Of a DNA stretch of 64,000 nucleotides, positions 33,297 to 43,043 are shown one piece after another. The notes beneath the pieces are model-generated. The model saw only the letters and a list, made by a program, of their open reading frames with translations. It was not told the origin of the DNA and did not search any database. Both the position numbers and the translations under genes were made by a program. Position 1 is the stretch's first letter. Every line of letters starts with the position of its first letter. The stretch is from CALHRB01 sp964473465 (lineage in GTDB: Bacteria; Bacteroidota; Ignavibacteria; Kapaibacteriales; UBA2268): contig CAYYPE010000009.1 in assembly GCA_964473465.1 (NCBI GenBank), forward strand, positions 76,237-140,236, given 5' to 3'.

Positions 33297-35240
33297 TCAA
33301 ATCTTCAGAAACTTATATAAGTAGTCCCTAAACCTCACAAAATAAACTCCCGTTGGCAAGCCAGAAACATCAACTCTTTCACCCTCTCCTTCGGAGAGGG
33401 TCGGAGCGAGGTTGATTATACATTCACCGAGTGTGTTGTAAATCCTGACAGCCCCATCAACCACACCCTTAAGGGTGTGGTTAACACCGGATATTTCAAT
33501 GAAATCCGAAGCTGGATTAGGTTTAATGGAAAAATTTCTTTCTTCTATATCCTTAACATCAACTGATAAAGCACATCCTGCAATTTCCATGGCTTTTTCT
33601 AAGATTTCATCTCTGCCATCTCTAATGCCTTCGGGTGTGGGGTAAACGATACTATCGGGAACAATCCCTATTCTTTGCGTTTCAGTTCCATCAGGATAGA
33701 ATATTCCCAAAGTAGTAAAACCGGCGGCTATATCCTTGGTTAGCCTGAATCTTGTTACATTGCCATCTGCTCCTGCTGTCTGATTTCCTACAACTACCGA
33801 ACCAACCATTCCCCTTAGTGCCATACAACAATATTCAGCATGGCTTTGGGTTTGCTGATTGCATAAAATAATTACTTTACCTTTGTAGTAGTCTTGGTTT
33901 CCGGCAATTCCTGTGTAAGAATAACTCCAACTGTGGGTTCCCGGGTAATATACATCCGGGATTGTGAATTTGACAAAGTTATAACTACTTGGATATATTT
34001 TATTTGCAATATAAGATATTACGCTTTCAGAAGGATAATACCTTAAATCAAATATGATTGCTTTGCTTGTTTTTAGTTCACTATACATTTGATCTACATT
34101 AGCTATCTTCATTATTCCCATATTGACATATCCGATATTACAATCCAACTTTTTCCACTCAATCCCAATTAATGTATCAATAACATGATGATCCAAGAAC
34201 CACTGGTCGTATTTGTATTTACGCTCAAATGAATCTGATTGGAGAATTCCTTCTTTGTCTCTGAATTTAATATTCATTTTCGAACTGCTGTCACCCATTA
34301 CCAAATAAAGAGCCAAAAACCTGTTGAAAACATTTGGATTCCCTGCTGAGATATAGTTCTTTAAGCTGTCTCTCCATTGCTGAACGGTCAGTCCATCAAC
34401 TTCCTCGGTAACATCACCTCTGGAAATTTCAGGATAATCGGATTTTTTAACTACAATATCATTTTTTGAAGGGTTAAGGATTAATCTAGGTCGAAAATAT
34501 GCACTTCTTATGAAATAATGGTCGCTGCCGGTTAATCCCTCAACATGAGCATCAGCTAAATCAGATGCCATATTTTTAAAAACTTTGAAGAACGAAACAT
34601 AATCCTTAGCTTCAGCTATTTTTAAAATACTGTTATAAAGAGTGCTGTCCCATGGTTTATCGAGTATATAATTATAGGGATTGAAATAATTTATAATATT
34701 CCAATACTTAAAAATTGCCAACAATCTTGTGTATTCATCAGGAAAATCGAGATAAAAATCGCTATCAACGCATGGGTCATCATGAGGAAACTCAAGCCAA
34801 CCCTTATTTGAATTACCACTTTTTTCAACCCAGCAATTATTGCTTAACTTTTTAAAATTACTCTTGATTGAATCAAGCTTTGATGAAATATCAGCACGGA
34901 AAACAGGATCCCTGATCCAATTTAGATTTCTGTTTCTTTTCAATTCAACTGGCAATGTGTCGGGTATTCCGGGTACTCTTCCAATATTTCCAGCAGAAAT
35001 AATTATGGAATCTATTAAGTCATTGAATTCATGATTTGTCTGAGAATACTTAATTAAAGGTAGTCTTTTCAGCAGAACTTTGTCCCAGTCAACTAAACAT
35101 GCTGCAACTCGAGGATGATTATACTTGATAAAACCCCAAACCTTACAGGTGTAATATAGTTTCCAGTGATAAGGTTCATTTTGAGCAAAAATTGATGTGC
35201 TGCAAATAAATAATAGAGAAATAAGAAGTAGTTTTTTCAT
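33297..35240 (-). CDS. Secreted S41 family peptidase with T9SS sorting domain
   Basis: C-terminal-processing-type serine peptidase, exported and attached by T9SS. I start it at ATG 35238-35240 (MKKLLLISLLFICSTSIFAQ, a signal peptide, with AAAGGA six bases upstream) instead of 39 bases earlier. The catalytic domain has the S41 core with nucleophile Ser in CNQQTQSHAEYCCMAL and the VVVGNQTAGADGNVTRFRL strand. The C-terminal sorting domain starts at about residue 560 (FSIKPNPASDFIEI) and ends LPTGVYFVRFRDY. Two palindromic elements interrupt this sorting domain in frame (33381-33401 and 33459-33482), adding the peptides TLSEGEGE and NHTLKGVV. Confidence 0.88.
   Translation of the reverse strand: MKKLLLISLLFICSTSIFAQNEPYHWKLYYTCKVWGFIKYNHPRVAACLVDWDKVLLKRLPLIKYSQTNHEFNDLIDSIIISAGNIGRVPGIPDTLPVELKRNRNLNWIRDPVFRADISSKLDSIKSNFKKLSNNCWVEKSGNSNKGWLEFPHDDPCVDSDFYLDFPDEYTRLLAIFKYWNIINYFNPYNYILDKPWDSTLYNSILKIAEAKDYVSFFKVFKNMASDLADAHVEGLTGSDHYFIRSAYFRPRLILNPSKNDIVVKKSDYPEISRGDVTEEVDGLTVQQWRDSLKNYISAGNPNVFNRFLALYLVMGDSSSKMNIKFRDKEGILQSDSFERKYKYDQWFLDHHVIDTLIGIEWKKLDCNIGYVNMGIMKIANVDQMYSELKTSKAIIFDLRYYPSESVISYIANKIYPSSYNFVKFTIPDVYYPGTHSWSYSYTGIAGNQDYYKGKVIILCNQQTQSHAEYCCMALRGMVGSVVVGNQTAGADGNVTRFRLTKDIAAGFTTLGIFYPDGTETQRIGIVPDSIVYPTPEGIRDGRDEILEKAMEIAGCALSVDVKDIEERNFSIKPNPASDFIEISGVNHTLKGVVDGAVRIYNTLGECIINLAPTLSEGEGERVDVSGLPTGVYFVRFRDYLYKFLKI
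33381..33401. repeat. 21-bp palindrome inside the S41 protease sorting domain
   Basis: ACCCTCTCC and GGAGAGGGT flank a three-base loop TTC, a perfect 9-3-9 inverted repeat. It lies wholly within the coding frame of the S41 protease and encodes the middle of APTLSEGEGE. Confidence 0.75.
33459..33482. repeat. 24-bp perfect palindrome inside the S41 protease sorting domain
   Basis: AACCACACCC, TTAA, GGGTGTGGTT form a perfect 24-bp palindrome. It encodes NHTLKGVV in frame, between the two strands SDFIEISG and AVRIYNTLGECI that normally lie close together in these domains. Confidence 0.75.
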
Positions 35241-35308
35241 TTTTTTCCTTTGAAATAAAAATATATTCAATTCCTTCAAATAATTTTATTGGTCAGAAAT
35301 ATTATAAA

Positions 35309-35332
35309 CCCCTGCGGAGTTAACCACAGGGG
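35309..35332. terminator. Hairpin between the W-repeat protein promoter side and S41 protease
   Basis: CCCCTG and CAGGGG with an internal GG/CC pair form a 24-base imperfect stem-loop. It lies downstream of nothing on the plus strand but upstream of the S41 gene, between two minus-strand genes, so it may end transcription from the upstream W-repeat gene. Confidence 0.4.
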
Positions 35333-35374
35333 TGATTATACCTCTCAAACACTTCCAATTAGGCACACAAAATA

Positions 35375-36760
35375 CTATTTCTTAATGATAGCTTTTGTTT
35401 GATTTCCAACTTTAACTAAATAAAAACCGGCAGGAAGATTGTTAATATTAATTCTAAAGCTTGGATTTAATGGGTTGAGGAGTGAAGTATGAACACACTC
35501 ACCAAGCAAATTGAAAATACTTAGGTTAATAACCGCCTCGCCCATTATTATTTTGGTGTCAAATCCACTTATCTCAAAATAATTAGATGCAGGGTTTGGG
35601 TATAAATGGATTTTGTTAAGGTTAGATATATCATCTACTCCGGTTGCATTTTTCCAATGTACCTCAATTTTGTAACCGGAAAATCTGTAAAAACTATCAA
35701 AATAATCACGAAATCCCAATCCATAACCATCCGCTTCCTCCCAGGCTCCAAACACCCAATCATATTTATTGATTTCAGACAGATTTCCATTAGCATCATA
35801 AGTATTCTGGTATTTATACCAATTTTCCCATTCTCCATTTACAAACTGTTCTCCGATTGTACTAAGTTCTTTTCCATTCTCATAATAACTAACAATATAT
35901 CTTTCAACCGGAACCCAATCGTTATTAATCCATTCCTCATAAAAATATGAAAGATATTTTCCATTTTCATCAAATATTTCTGTTGTTCTGTAATTAGGAA
36001 CCCATTGATCGTTTTGCCATTCCTCATAAGTATTAACACTTTGATTACCCCATTCATCATATCCATAGATATATCGGTAGATATTCAGCCATTGTTCATT
36101 TTTCCATTGTTCACCTGTATATTTAATATTTTGATTTAATTTATTATATTCATAAGTTCCTTTTCCATAATTAACCCATTGTGCATTCAACCATTGCTGA
36201 GAAATCTGTTCAGTCAAATTGCCACTTTGGTCGTAATTATAACTGTAAAGTGCCGTATTAACCCATTCATTGTTAGTCCACTTCTCAGCTAAAGTTTTTA
36301 TCCTTTGGTCATTTTCAGAAAATGTAGTTGTGTTCCTTGTAAAATCTAACCATTCATTTTTAACCCACTTTTGGCTAAGATTACCGGAATTAAGTTTTTT
36401 CTCATTCCAGAAATAAGTAGTTTTTGTTGAGTTAACCCATTCATTGTTCTGCCAGACTTGTGTTAAAATAAAATTGTAATACCCCTTTTCGAAAGCATCA
36501 TAAATTGTTTTACTAACATTTACCCAGTTATCATTCTCCAATTTTTGAAATTGGACAGATAACCTGTCGCCTTCATCATTGATTACATAAATTGTTTTAG
36601 TTGTTCCACTTTGTTTGGAGTATGCTACAACATTGTCAAGAATCCAATCGCTTCCGGAAACTTCTAATTTCTTGGGAGTAACTGGATTATCAAAATCCTG
36701 TGAAAAAATAGAATTGGAAAATAAAAAGCAAAAAATAATACAGCTTAAAAAAGTTTTCAT
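35375..36760 (-). CDS. Secreted W-x-N repeat protein with T9SS sorting domain
   Basis: I do not recognise the family. The 461-residue protein has a signal peptide ending at about residue 20 (SNSIFSQ). From about residue 75 to 350 it has roughly ten tandem repeats of 31-34 residues. Each centres on a motif like WQNNEWVN, with variants WVKNEWLD, WTNNEWVN, WLNAQWVN and WQNDQWVP, and carries a Y/F-x-YDENGN turn, similar in spirit to YD-type beta repeats. The last 90 residues are a sorting domain (IHLYPNPASNYFEI, LPAGFYLVKVG). It is probably an extracellular adhesin-like or matrix protein, but no function is shown. It neighbours two secreted proteases. Confidence 0.8.
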   Translation of the reverse strand: MKTFLSCIIFCFLFSNSIFSQDFDNPVTPKKLEVSGSDWILDNVVAYSKQSGTTKTIYVINDEGDRLSVQFQKLENDNWVNVSKTIYDAFEKGYYNFILTQVWQNNEWVNSTKTTYFWNEKKLNSGNLSQKWVKNEWLDFTRNTTTFSENDQRIKTLAEKWTNNEWVNTALYSYNYDQSGNLTEQISQQWLNAQWVNYGKGTYEYNKLNQNIKYTGEQWKNEQWLNIYRYIYGYDEWGNQSVNTYEEWQNDQWVPNYRTTEIFDENGKYLSYFYEEWINNDWVPVERYIVSYYENGKELSTIGEQFVNGEWENWYKYQNTYDANGNLSEINKYDWVFGAWEEADGYGLGFRDYFDSFYRFSGYKIEVHWKNATGVDDISNLNKIHLYPNPASNYFEISGFDTKIIMGEAVINLSIFNLLGECVHTSLLNPLNPSFRININNLPAGFYLVKVGNQTKAIIKK

Positions 36761-36798
36761 AATATCTCCTATTGTTTAAAAAATTATTGAGACATCCT

Positions 36799-36826
36799 GG
36801 GCTCTGCATGATTCGATGCAAAGCCC
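36799..36826. terminator. Hairpin downstream of the M43 metalloprotease
   Basis: GGGCTCTGCAT pairs with ATGCAAAGCCC (one internal mismatch) just after the minus-strand M43 stop at 36839 and before the next gene, so it is a plausible terminator for that gene. Confidence 0.5.
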
Positions 36827-36838
36827 ATTTATAATTAT

Positions 36839-39832
36839 TTACCTAATTATAAGTAACTTAATAACTTGTGTGAAATTACCTGATTTAAAAATGCAGAAAT
36901 AAATACCAGATTCAAGTTCTGAAACATCAAAATCAATTTGATACCCTCCGCTTTGTTTTTCCCCATTAATTAATTCTCTCACTGTCCTACCAAACAAATC
37001 CGTGATTTTCAGTTCGATTTGCTCTGTTTGAACCAGCTGAATTTCGATTCTGGTTGCCGAACTGAATGGGTTTGGATATACAATCATAGAGTTTCTATCG
37101 AATTCAAGCTCTCCTGATTCAAATTCCTCAACATAAAATTTTCCGGTTGGTGATGTTTTGAATTTAAATGTTGATGACCATGGGCTTTCCAAATTTTGAC
37201 CAACAGCCTTCACATGCCAATAATAATTAGTATTTTTAGCTAGGTTTGTTATTATTTGTGAAGTACCATAAATTGGTGTTACTGAAATACTTTGGTCGAA
37301 ATTAGATGAAGTAGAAAATTCTGCAGTGTAGTATATCGCTCCTGAGACCGGATTCCAAACTAATGTCGGATTAGTTGTAACCTTAGATGCATTGTTGGCA
37401 GGTGAAACGAGAGTTGGAGCCGGTAGATTTTCGCTTTCTGTCGTGAAGCTCCAAACCGAGGACCATACACTGAGGGTTTCACCATTGACTGCTTGAACTT
37501 TCCATGAATAAGTAGTATTATAACTTAATCCTGTTAAATTGATTGTTGTTCCAGTCGTTGTTGTTTGAATAGGTTGATTCCCGGAAATATAATATTCAAT
37601 ATTATAACCTGATGCACCCGAGACAGCATTCCAGCTTAAAGCAGGATTTATTGAAAAATTAGTTGCTCCATTTATAGGTGCTACAAGCGTTGGTGTGGCT
37701 AAAGATACTGATTCTGTTGTAAAAGTAAAAATCTCTGACCAAGAGCTAAAGTAAGTTGAAACAGCTGATTCTGCTATGGATGCCCTTACCCGCCAATAAT
37801 AAGTTTTATTAGCATTCAAACCGCTAACATAAGCAGTATTGATCGAAGTGATAACTCCACCTGCGATTGTTTGAAAATTGTCTGTTGAATATTGCATCAT
37901 ATAATATGTTGCATTCGTCATTGGTGCCCAAGAAAATGTTGGGTTTAAGATTATTCCCGAAGACTCATTTGCAGGAGATGAAAGTTGGGGAATAATGTTG
38001 CTTATGGAAGAAGCTGTTACAAAATATTCATACGACCACATACTAAACGCATTGCTATTTATAGCTCTAACCCTCCATTGGTAATAAGTTCTCATTGATA
38101 AATTACTAACTTCAGCATAAGTATTAGCGGTTGTGATTTGAGTATAGTTAATAAAATTGTCGGTGGAATATTGCAAAATATAAGATGTTGCTCCCTGAAC
38201 CGGTTCCCATGAAAATACTATATTAACCGGTATGTTTCCTGCTCGTGGTGGATAATTAAGAGTTGGTTTTTCTAATGTTGGATTCAGGGTTGAAAAAGTC
38301 CTTTGTGACCAAGAACCGGAGTAAGAGGGATTGCATCCTTTTACTCTCCAATAGTATATCTTATTATATTCCAAACCAATTACATTGTAGCTTGTTGTCG
38401 TTATCTTTACTTGATTAAATGTTTGAAAATTCTCATACTGCGATATTTGTAGAATATATGAAGTTGCATTTGTTGCATTACTCCAGCTTAAAGTTTGGCT
38501 GATTTCTATATCTGAGGCATTGTTAGCCGGTGAGATAAGATTAACACTGCCAATTGAAGATGAGTAGTCCTGATTAGGTGTTTTGAACGTTTTAATGTCT
38601 GAAAATGGGCTGTAACAATCTCCATTAACAGTCTGAACTTGGTATTCATAACTTGTGTTTTTTGATAAACCTGTTAACTGTTTAAAATTTGATGTCGTCG
38701 AAGTGTTAGTCCAGGTATTTGAGCCGGATTTTCTGTATCTGACATTATACAAGTCAGCATCAATCATAGCTGTCCATTCAATTGTAGCAGTTGTTTTGCT
38801 AGCAAATGATAATACAAATAAATTTGGAGTTTCACAATTTGTTGGTTGGATATAAGCATCAGATTTGCTTAATGACCATAATGGACTACTTGAGTTAGCA
38901 AAACATGCTTGCATTCTTTCTGCCTGTCCCGGAGTGAAATTTGATAAGCAGACATCAGTAGAATAATCCATGAAGTTCATATACATTATACCAGGGGTAT
39001 TATTTGAACAATCATCAGTAACTTTTCCACCCCAGGTATAATAGGTAGGATAAGCTTGATTTGGTGTGTCTTCGACATAGTCAGTACCTGTACAAGCCCC
39101 ATTATCATCGGCCCAAATATGCCTTAGATTAAAACAATGACCAATTTCATGCGTAGTGGTTGCTCCTAAATTTCGGTACCTGCCATCGTCATAAGTTCCA
39201 AAGCAGGAACTATGGATAACAACTCCGAAGGTAGAATTGACTCCTGTTCCGGGAAATTGTGCGTAACCTGCATATCTAAGAATTGGGCATACCCATATAT
39301 TAAAATATCTTGTTGGATCCCAAGCATCCAGACCACCTTTTAAATAATATTTCATATCATTATTAGGTTCGAAAAATGGGACATAGGACTGCCTTCTCTC
39401 TATTCCGCTAGTTGAGCTTCCATCCGAAGCTTTTTTTGCTAATTCGAATTGAATGCCTGTACTAGATTTAAGATATGAAGCAAAAACACCCATTGGATTT
39501 GTGTTAGCACCGGCAAAATCATTATTGGTGATTTGTAATTGCTCGGCAACAGTCGCATCAGATATATTTTCTTGTTCGTTATAGTAAATAATATGCACAA
39601 CAACAGGAATAGTTATGTTGGTCATAAGTTTATCCTGTTTTTCATAAAGGTTTTGTTTAATCCATTGCTGAACCTGATATTCGAACTCCTGAAATTGTTT
39701 TTCAAGTCCGGGATTATCCTTAAATTGCTTTTTTAAGTATTCCATTGTCCCGCATTCCAAATCTGATAGTTGGGAATATGCTGTGCTTAATAAAATAGAA
39801 AAAATAACTAAAAGCCATAAAGACTTTTTCAT
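36839..39832 (-). CDS. Secreted M43 (pappalysin-like) metalloprotease with Fn3 repeats and T9SS sorting domain
   Basis: Extracellular metzincin. I start it at ATG 39830-39832 (MKKSLWLLVIFSILLSTAYSQ, a signal peptide) rather than 192 bases upstream. The catalytic domain has HEIGHCFNLRH (H228, H232, H238), the extended zinc site, and a Met-turn in YMNFMDYSTD. Six to seven fibronectin-III-like repeats of about 85-95 residues follow (about 390-910), each with a Y-x-x-Q-Y-S-x-x and LAKNTNYYWHV/NKTYYWRV strand. The protein ends in a T9SS domain (MIVYPNPFSSATRIEI, LESGIYFCIFKS). It probably degrades host or polymer protein at the surface; the repeats may bind substrate. Confidence 0.92.
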   Translation of the reverse strand: MKKSLWLLVIFSILLSTAYSQLSDLECGTMEYLKKQFKDNPGLEKQFQEFEYQVQQWIKQNLYEKQDKLMTNITIPVVVHIIYYNEQENISDATVAEQLQITNNDFAGANTNPMGVFASYLKSSTGIQFELAKKASDGSSTSGIERRQSYVPFFEPNNDMKYYLKGGLDAWDPTRYFNIWVCPILRYAGYAQFPGTGVNSTFGVVIHSSCFGTYDDGRYRNLGATTTHEIGHCFNLRHIWADDNGACTGTDYVEDTPNQAYPTYYTWGGKVTDDCSNNTPGIMYMNFMDYSTDVCLSNFTPGQAERMQACFANSSSPLWSLSKSDAYIQPTNCETPNLFVLSFASKTTATIEWTAMIDADLYNVRYRKSGSNTWTNTSTTSNFKQLTGLSKNTSYEYQVQTVNGDCYSPFSDIKTFKTPNQDYSSSIGSVNLISPANNASDIEISQTLSWSNATNATSYILQISQYENFQTFNQVKITTTSYNVIGLEYNKIYYWRVKGCNPSYSGSWSQRTFSTLNPTLEKPTLNYPPRAGNIPVNIVFSWEPVQGATSYILQYSTDNFINYTQITTANTYAEVSNLSMRTYYQWRVRAINSNAFSMWSYEYFVTASSISNIIPQLSSPANESSGIILNPTFSWAPMTNATYYMMQYSTDNFQTIAGGVITSINTAYVSGLNANKTYYWRVRASIAESAVSTYFSSWSEIFTFTTESVSLATPTLVAPINGATNFSINPALSWNAVSGASGYNIEYYISGNQPIQTTTTGTTINLTGLSYNTTYSWKVQAVNGETLSVWSSVWSFTTESENLPAPTLVSPANNASKVTTNPTLVWNPVSGAIYYTAEFSTSSNFDQSISVTPIYGTSQIITNLAKNTNYYWHVKAVGQNLESPWSSTFKFKTSPTGKFYVEEFESGELEFDRNSMIVYPNPFSSATRIEIQLVQTEQIELKITDLFGRTVRELINGEKQSGGYQIDFDVSELESGIYFCIFKSGNFTQVIKLLIIR

Positions 39833-40631
39833 AATACAATCCTTTCCGAAAAATGAAGAAAAAATTATTTTAAATTGTTTTATCTTAAATAAGATTTGCT
39901 TAATTAGGAAAACTAAGTGTGTTTTATTACAATAGGTTATAGAACTAGAATAAATATTTCTAATTATGTTTGGAACATAAATAATTATGTGTTTTGGATT
40001 GAAATTTCCTGAGCTAGTTTCCAAATTTAAAAAAACATCTTATATTTAAGATTTCTTTATTCTGTGATTTATTTTCGAGAATCACAGATTTATTTTATAT
40101 TTATATTTTTTTAAATGTTAAGAAACTCTTTTTTTTTAAAAGGTTAATAAATATTAACCTGCTCAGTTTTTTTTATTAAAGATAGTATTTTGTTATTATA
40201 AAATTCATTCTATCAAATCCCAATCAGTAACTTAGATTTAAATTATATTAAAACAAAATAATTTTTTTTAAAAAATTTTTTTTTTGAATTTAACTAATAC
40301 TTTGATATAAATATTAAATTAGATAGGCAGGTATTAACTAACTCAGTAATTCTATATACAATTTGAACATTTTAAATTTTTGGGAAAAAAAGGAAAATAT
40401 TAAAAATATTATAAATTTCATAAAACTAAATTTTAATTATCTAAGGATTCAGAAAAAAGAAATAATTGTCCTCAATAATACAATAATATCTTTTACTAAA
40501 ATGATCCTTTTAGTTATTTAGAGGGTGAGATCTTGAACCAGAGTCTCTTGCTAATTTTTGTTATCTTAAAGAATAGAATTTTCTTATTTTTGAAGTGAAT
40601 ATATTAATTTTTTCATATTTAGATATGTTTT
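39833..40631. other. Intergenic, about 800 bases, no gene seen
   Basis: Highly AT-rich divergent region between the M43 protease and the arsenate-sensing operon, without open frames of note. It holds one clear inverted repeat (40061-40088) and should contain promoters for both directions; I could not pick out a -35/-10 or -24/-12 box with confidence. Confidence 0.5.
40061..40088. promoter_or_regulatory. Perfect inverted repeat in the divergent region upstream of the binding-protein gene
   Basis: TCTGTGATT and AATCACAGA, nine bases each, flank a ten-base spacer. Length and symmetry fit an operator, but a hairpin with T-rich flanks could also end transcription. It is 230 bases upstream of the M43 start and 540 upstream of the binding-protein gene. 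Confidence 0.45.
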
Positions 40632-41537
40632 ATGAAAACTATTTTAGTTATATGTTTTTTAATGATTTATCTTTCAGCTTGCGTTGAAGATAAAATTAAA
40701 TTCGTAAATATCAATTTCGAAATCAGAGATGAAAACATATCACAAAGTATTACAGAGCCAGATAAAATTTATAAAGCAGCTATCTCAGCTATGATTTCAC
40801 CAAAGGAAACATTTATTCACTATCAAAATCTAATAGATTACATTGAGACAAAAATAAATCATAAAATTGAATTGGTTCAGCGAGAAACATATCAGGAAGT
40901 TAACAATCTAATTGAGTCAGGCGAATTAGATTTTGCATTTATTTGCTCAGGTGCATATGTTGATCTTTCCTCGAAATCGAAAATAGAGATAATTGCTGTT
41001 CCTCAAACTGATGGAAAATGTTTTTATCAGGCTTATATAATTACAAACAAAGAAAGTAAAATAAAAAAATTTGAAGATTTTAAAGGTAAAATTTTTGCTT
41101 ATACAGATTTTCTCTCAAACACAGGTAGATTATACGCTTTAAAACGTGTAAAAGAGATAGGCTATACTGATGAAAAATTTTTTTCGAATATTATTTACTC
41201 CAATGCTCATGATAACTCTATTCAGTTAGTAAATAAAGGCTTAGTGGACGGAGCAACTGTTGATGGGCTTATCTATGAATTTATGAAGCTCAATTCACCT
41301 GAATATATAAAAAATACAATCGTGATAGAAAAATCAGAATATTATGGAATTCCACCAATTGTTGCAAAGTCTGATAAAAGAACATTGATTGACTCTCTCA
41401 GGAATGTATTAATGAATATGGACAAAGATGAAACTGGAAAAAAAATTTTACACAAACTAATGATAGATAAATTTGTTTCAGGAGTAGATTCTTCATACAA
41501 TTCAATCAGAAAAATCCATAGTTTGGTATTTAAATGA
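40632..41537 (+). CDS. PhnD-like periplasmic substrate-binding lipoprotein, likely oxyanion sensor (ArxX/AioX-like)
   Basis: The 301-residue lipoprotein (lipobox YLSAC, Cys17) belongs to the PhnD/phosphonate-binding class (MISPKETFIHYQNLIDYIE, LIESGELDFAFICSGAY, FKGKIFAYTDFLSNTGRL). In arsenite oxidase and arx loci a PhnD-type protein (AioX, ArxX) binds the arsenic oxyanion and talks to the sensor kinase. Here the gene overlaps the kinase gene as ATGA. Cys105 in FICSGAYV and Cys130 could bind arsenite, as a Cys does in AioX. No transporter genes accompany it, so it is a sensor rather than an importer. Ligand identity is inferred from the arr neighbours. Confidence 0.85.
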   Translation: MKTILVICFLMIYLSACVEDKIKFVNINFEIRDENISQSITEPDKIYKAAISAMISPKETFIHYQNLIDYIETKINHKIELVQRETYQEVNNLIESGELDFAFICSGAYVDLSSKSKIEIIAVPQTDGKCFYQAYIITNKESKIKKFEDFKGKIFAYTDFLSNTGRLYALKRVKEIGYTDEKFFSNIIYSNAHDNSIQLVNKGLVDGATVDGLIYEFMKLNSPEYIKNTIVIEKSEYYGIPPIVAKSDKRTLIDSLRNVLMNMDKDETGKKILHKLMIDKFVSGVDSSYNSIRKIHSLVFK

Positions 41538-43039
41538 AAAAATTATACCTGCCTATCTTCTGGAAACTTTTTATTGCTATTGTGATTACAGTAGCAGTGT
41601 TTGCTTTCCTTAATATTATTTTTGTATGGAACAAAGTATTTCAAACAATGGAGTCTGAAATATCTAAAAGAGGCATAAACATTGCAAAAAATTTAGCTAA
41701 TCAATCAATATATTATTTGCTTTATAAGGATTTATCAACACTTCAAATATTAGTAGAAAACTCAAAAAACAGTGATCCAATGATTGTTTATAGTTTTATT
41801 GTTGATAACAGTGATAAAGTTCTTGCACATACTTTTGATGATGGTTTTCCCAAAGATCTACTGAATGCCAATCAAATCATGGGAAACGACTCATTGTCCA
41901 TTATAGGTATTCATGCCACAAATTTCATTTCGAAAAATATCAAAGATATTAACGTCCCAATCCTTAATGGAAAATTAGGCTATGTCAGAATGGGGCTTAA
42001 TTATGATTCAGTATGGCTGGATTTAAAGGATTCTTTGATAACATTTATTTTTATTTTCATAATTTTTACAATCTTAGGTATATCTGGTGCTTTTTTGTTT
42101 GCCAAACTGATTTCTCATCCAATTAAAAAAGTTAAACTTGCCACAGAATCACTTGATATGACTAATATTGACAGCAAAAATATTATACCAATATCACAAA
42201 TAAGAAATAAATTGAAAACCCCACTTAAAATACAGGTCAATGATGAAATTGATGATTTGATTGAAAAATTTGATGAAATGATTTTAAGGTTAGAAAAAAC
42301 ATATCAAAAACTTATTTCAACACAACATGCAATGAATCAGTCGGAAAAATTGGCATCTATCGGAACTCTTGTTGCGGGTATAGCCCATGAAATAAACAAT
42401 CCGCTTTCGGGTTTGCAAAGCTGCTTGAGGAGAATGTCAGAAAAACCAGATAATATATCTCAGAATCTTAAGTATTTAGCACTTATGAATGATTCCACCT
42501 CGAAAATTCAGTCTGTAGTGAATGGTCTTTTAGATTTTACTCGAGTATCAAACAGTAATAAAACTAAACAAGATATTTCAGTTCTTTTAGATAATTCAAT
42601 CAAATTAATTCAATATCGAAAGTCATTTAAAGAGGTAACAATTATAAAAAAATATGAGAGGGAACAATACTTCACTTTATGTAATAAGAATCAGATTGAA
42701 CAAGTTTTTTTTAATTTATTAAAAAATTCAATAGACGCAATTGAAGAAAAATATAAAGTTAACGAAAATTATGAAGGAAGGATTATAATTTCAGTAAATA
42801 AATCAGATTTACATATCACTGTTGAAATTAAAGACAATGGTATTGGCATTCAAAAAAAAGATATTCTTAAAGTATTCGACCCTTTCTATACAACAAAAGA
42901 TGTTGGTAAAGGTACTGGATTAGGTTGCTCAATCTCATATAGCATCATTAAGGAACACAATGGAGAAATGGAAATTGAATCTGAGTATCTGGAATGGACA
43001 AAAGTTAATTTAAAATTTATTAAATATTCAAATGAGTAA
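41534..43039 (+). CDS. Membrane sensor histidine kinase (arr/aio-type)
   Basis: The 501-residue protein has an N-terminal membrane segment (about 10-32), a periplasmic sensor region (about 33-165), a second segment (about 168-192) and a HAMP linker. A HisKA domain follows with phospho-acceptor His285 in GTLVAGIAHEINNPLSGL, and then an HATPase (EVKDNGIGIQKK, GKGTGLGCSISYSI). It pairs with the upstream binding lipoprotein, whose stop overlaps its start, and with the response regulator five bases downstream. The three genes match the X-S-R order of arsenic oxyanion sensing systems. Confidence 0.93.
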   Translation: MKKLYLPIFWKLFIAIVITVAVFAFLNIIFVWNKVFQTMESEISKRGINIAKNLANQSIYYLLYKDLSTLQILVENSKNSDPMIVYSFIVDNSDKVLAHTFDDGFPKDLLNANQIMGNDSLSIIGIHATNFISKNIKDINVPILNGKLGYVRMGLNYDSVWLDLKDSLITFIFIFIIFTILGISGAFLFAKLISHPIKKVKLATESLDMTNIDSKNIIPISQIRNKLKTPLKIQVNDEIDDLIEKFDEMILRLEKTYQKLISTQHAMNQSEKLASIGTLVAGIAHEINNPLSGLQSCLRRMSEKPDNISQNLKYLALMNDSTSKIQSVVNGLLDFTRVSNSNKTKQDISVLLDNSIKLIQYRKSFKEVTIIKKYEREQYFTLCNKNQIEQVFFNLLKNSIDAIEEKYKVNENYEGRIIISVNKSDLHITVEIKDNGIGIQKKDILKVFDPFYTTKDVGKGTGLGCSISYSIIKEHNGEMEIESEYLEWTKVNLKFIKYSNE

Positions 43040-43043
43040 TTAA

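Noticed and set aside
35606..35950. Plus-strand 114-codon frame over the W-repeat protein
   Set aside because: It is the shadow of the repeat array; the minus frame has a signal peptide and sorting domain.
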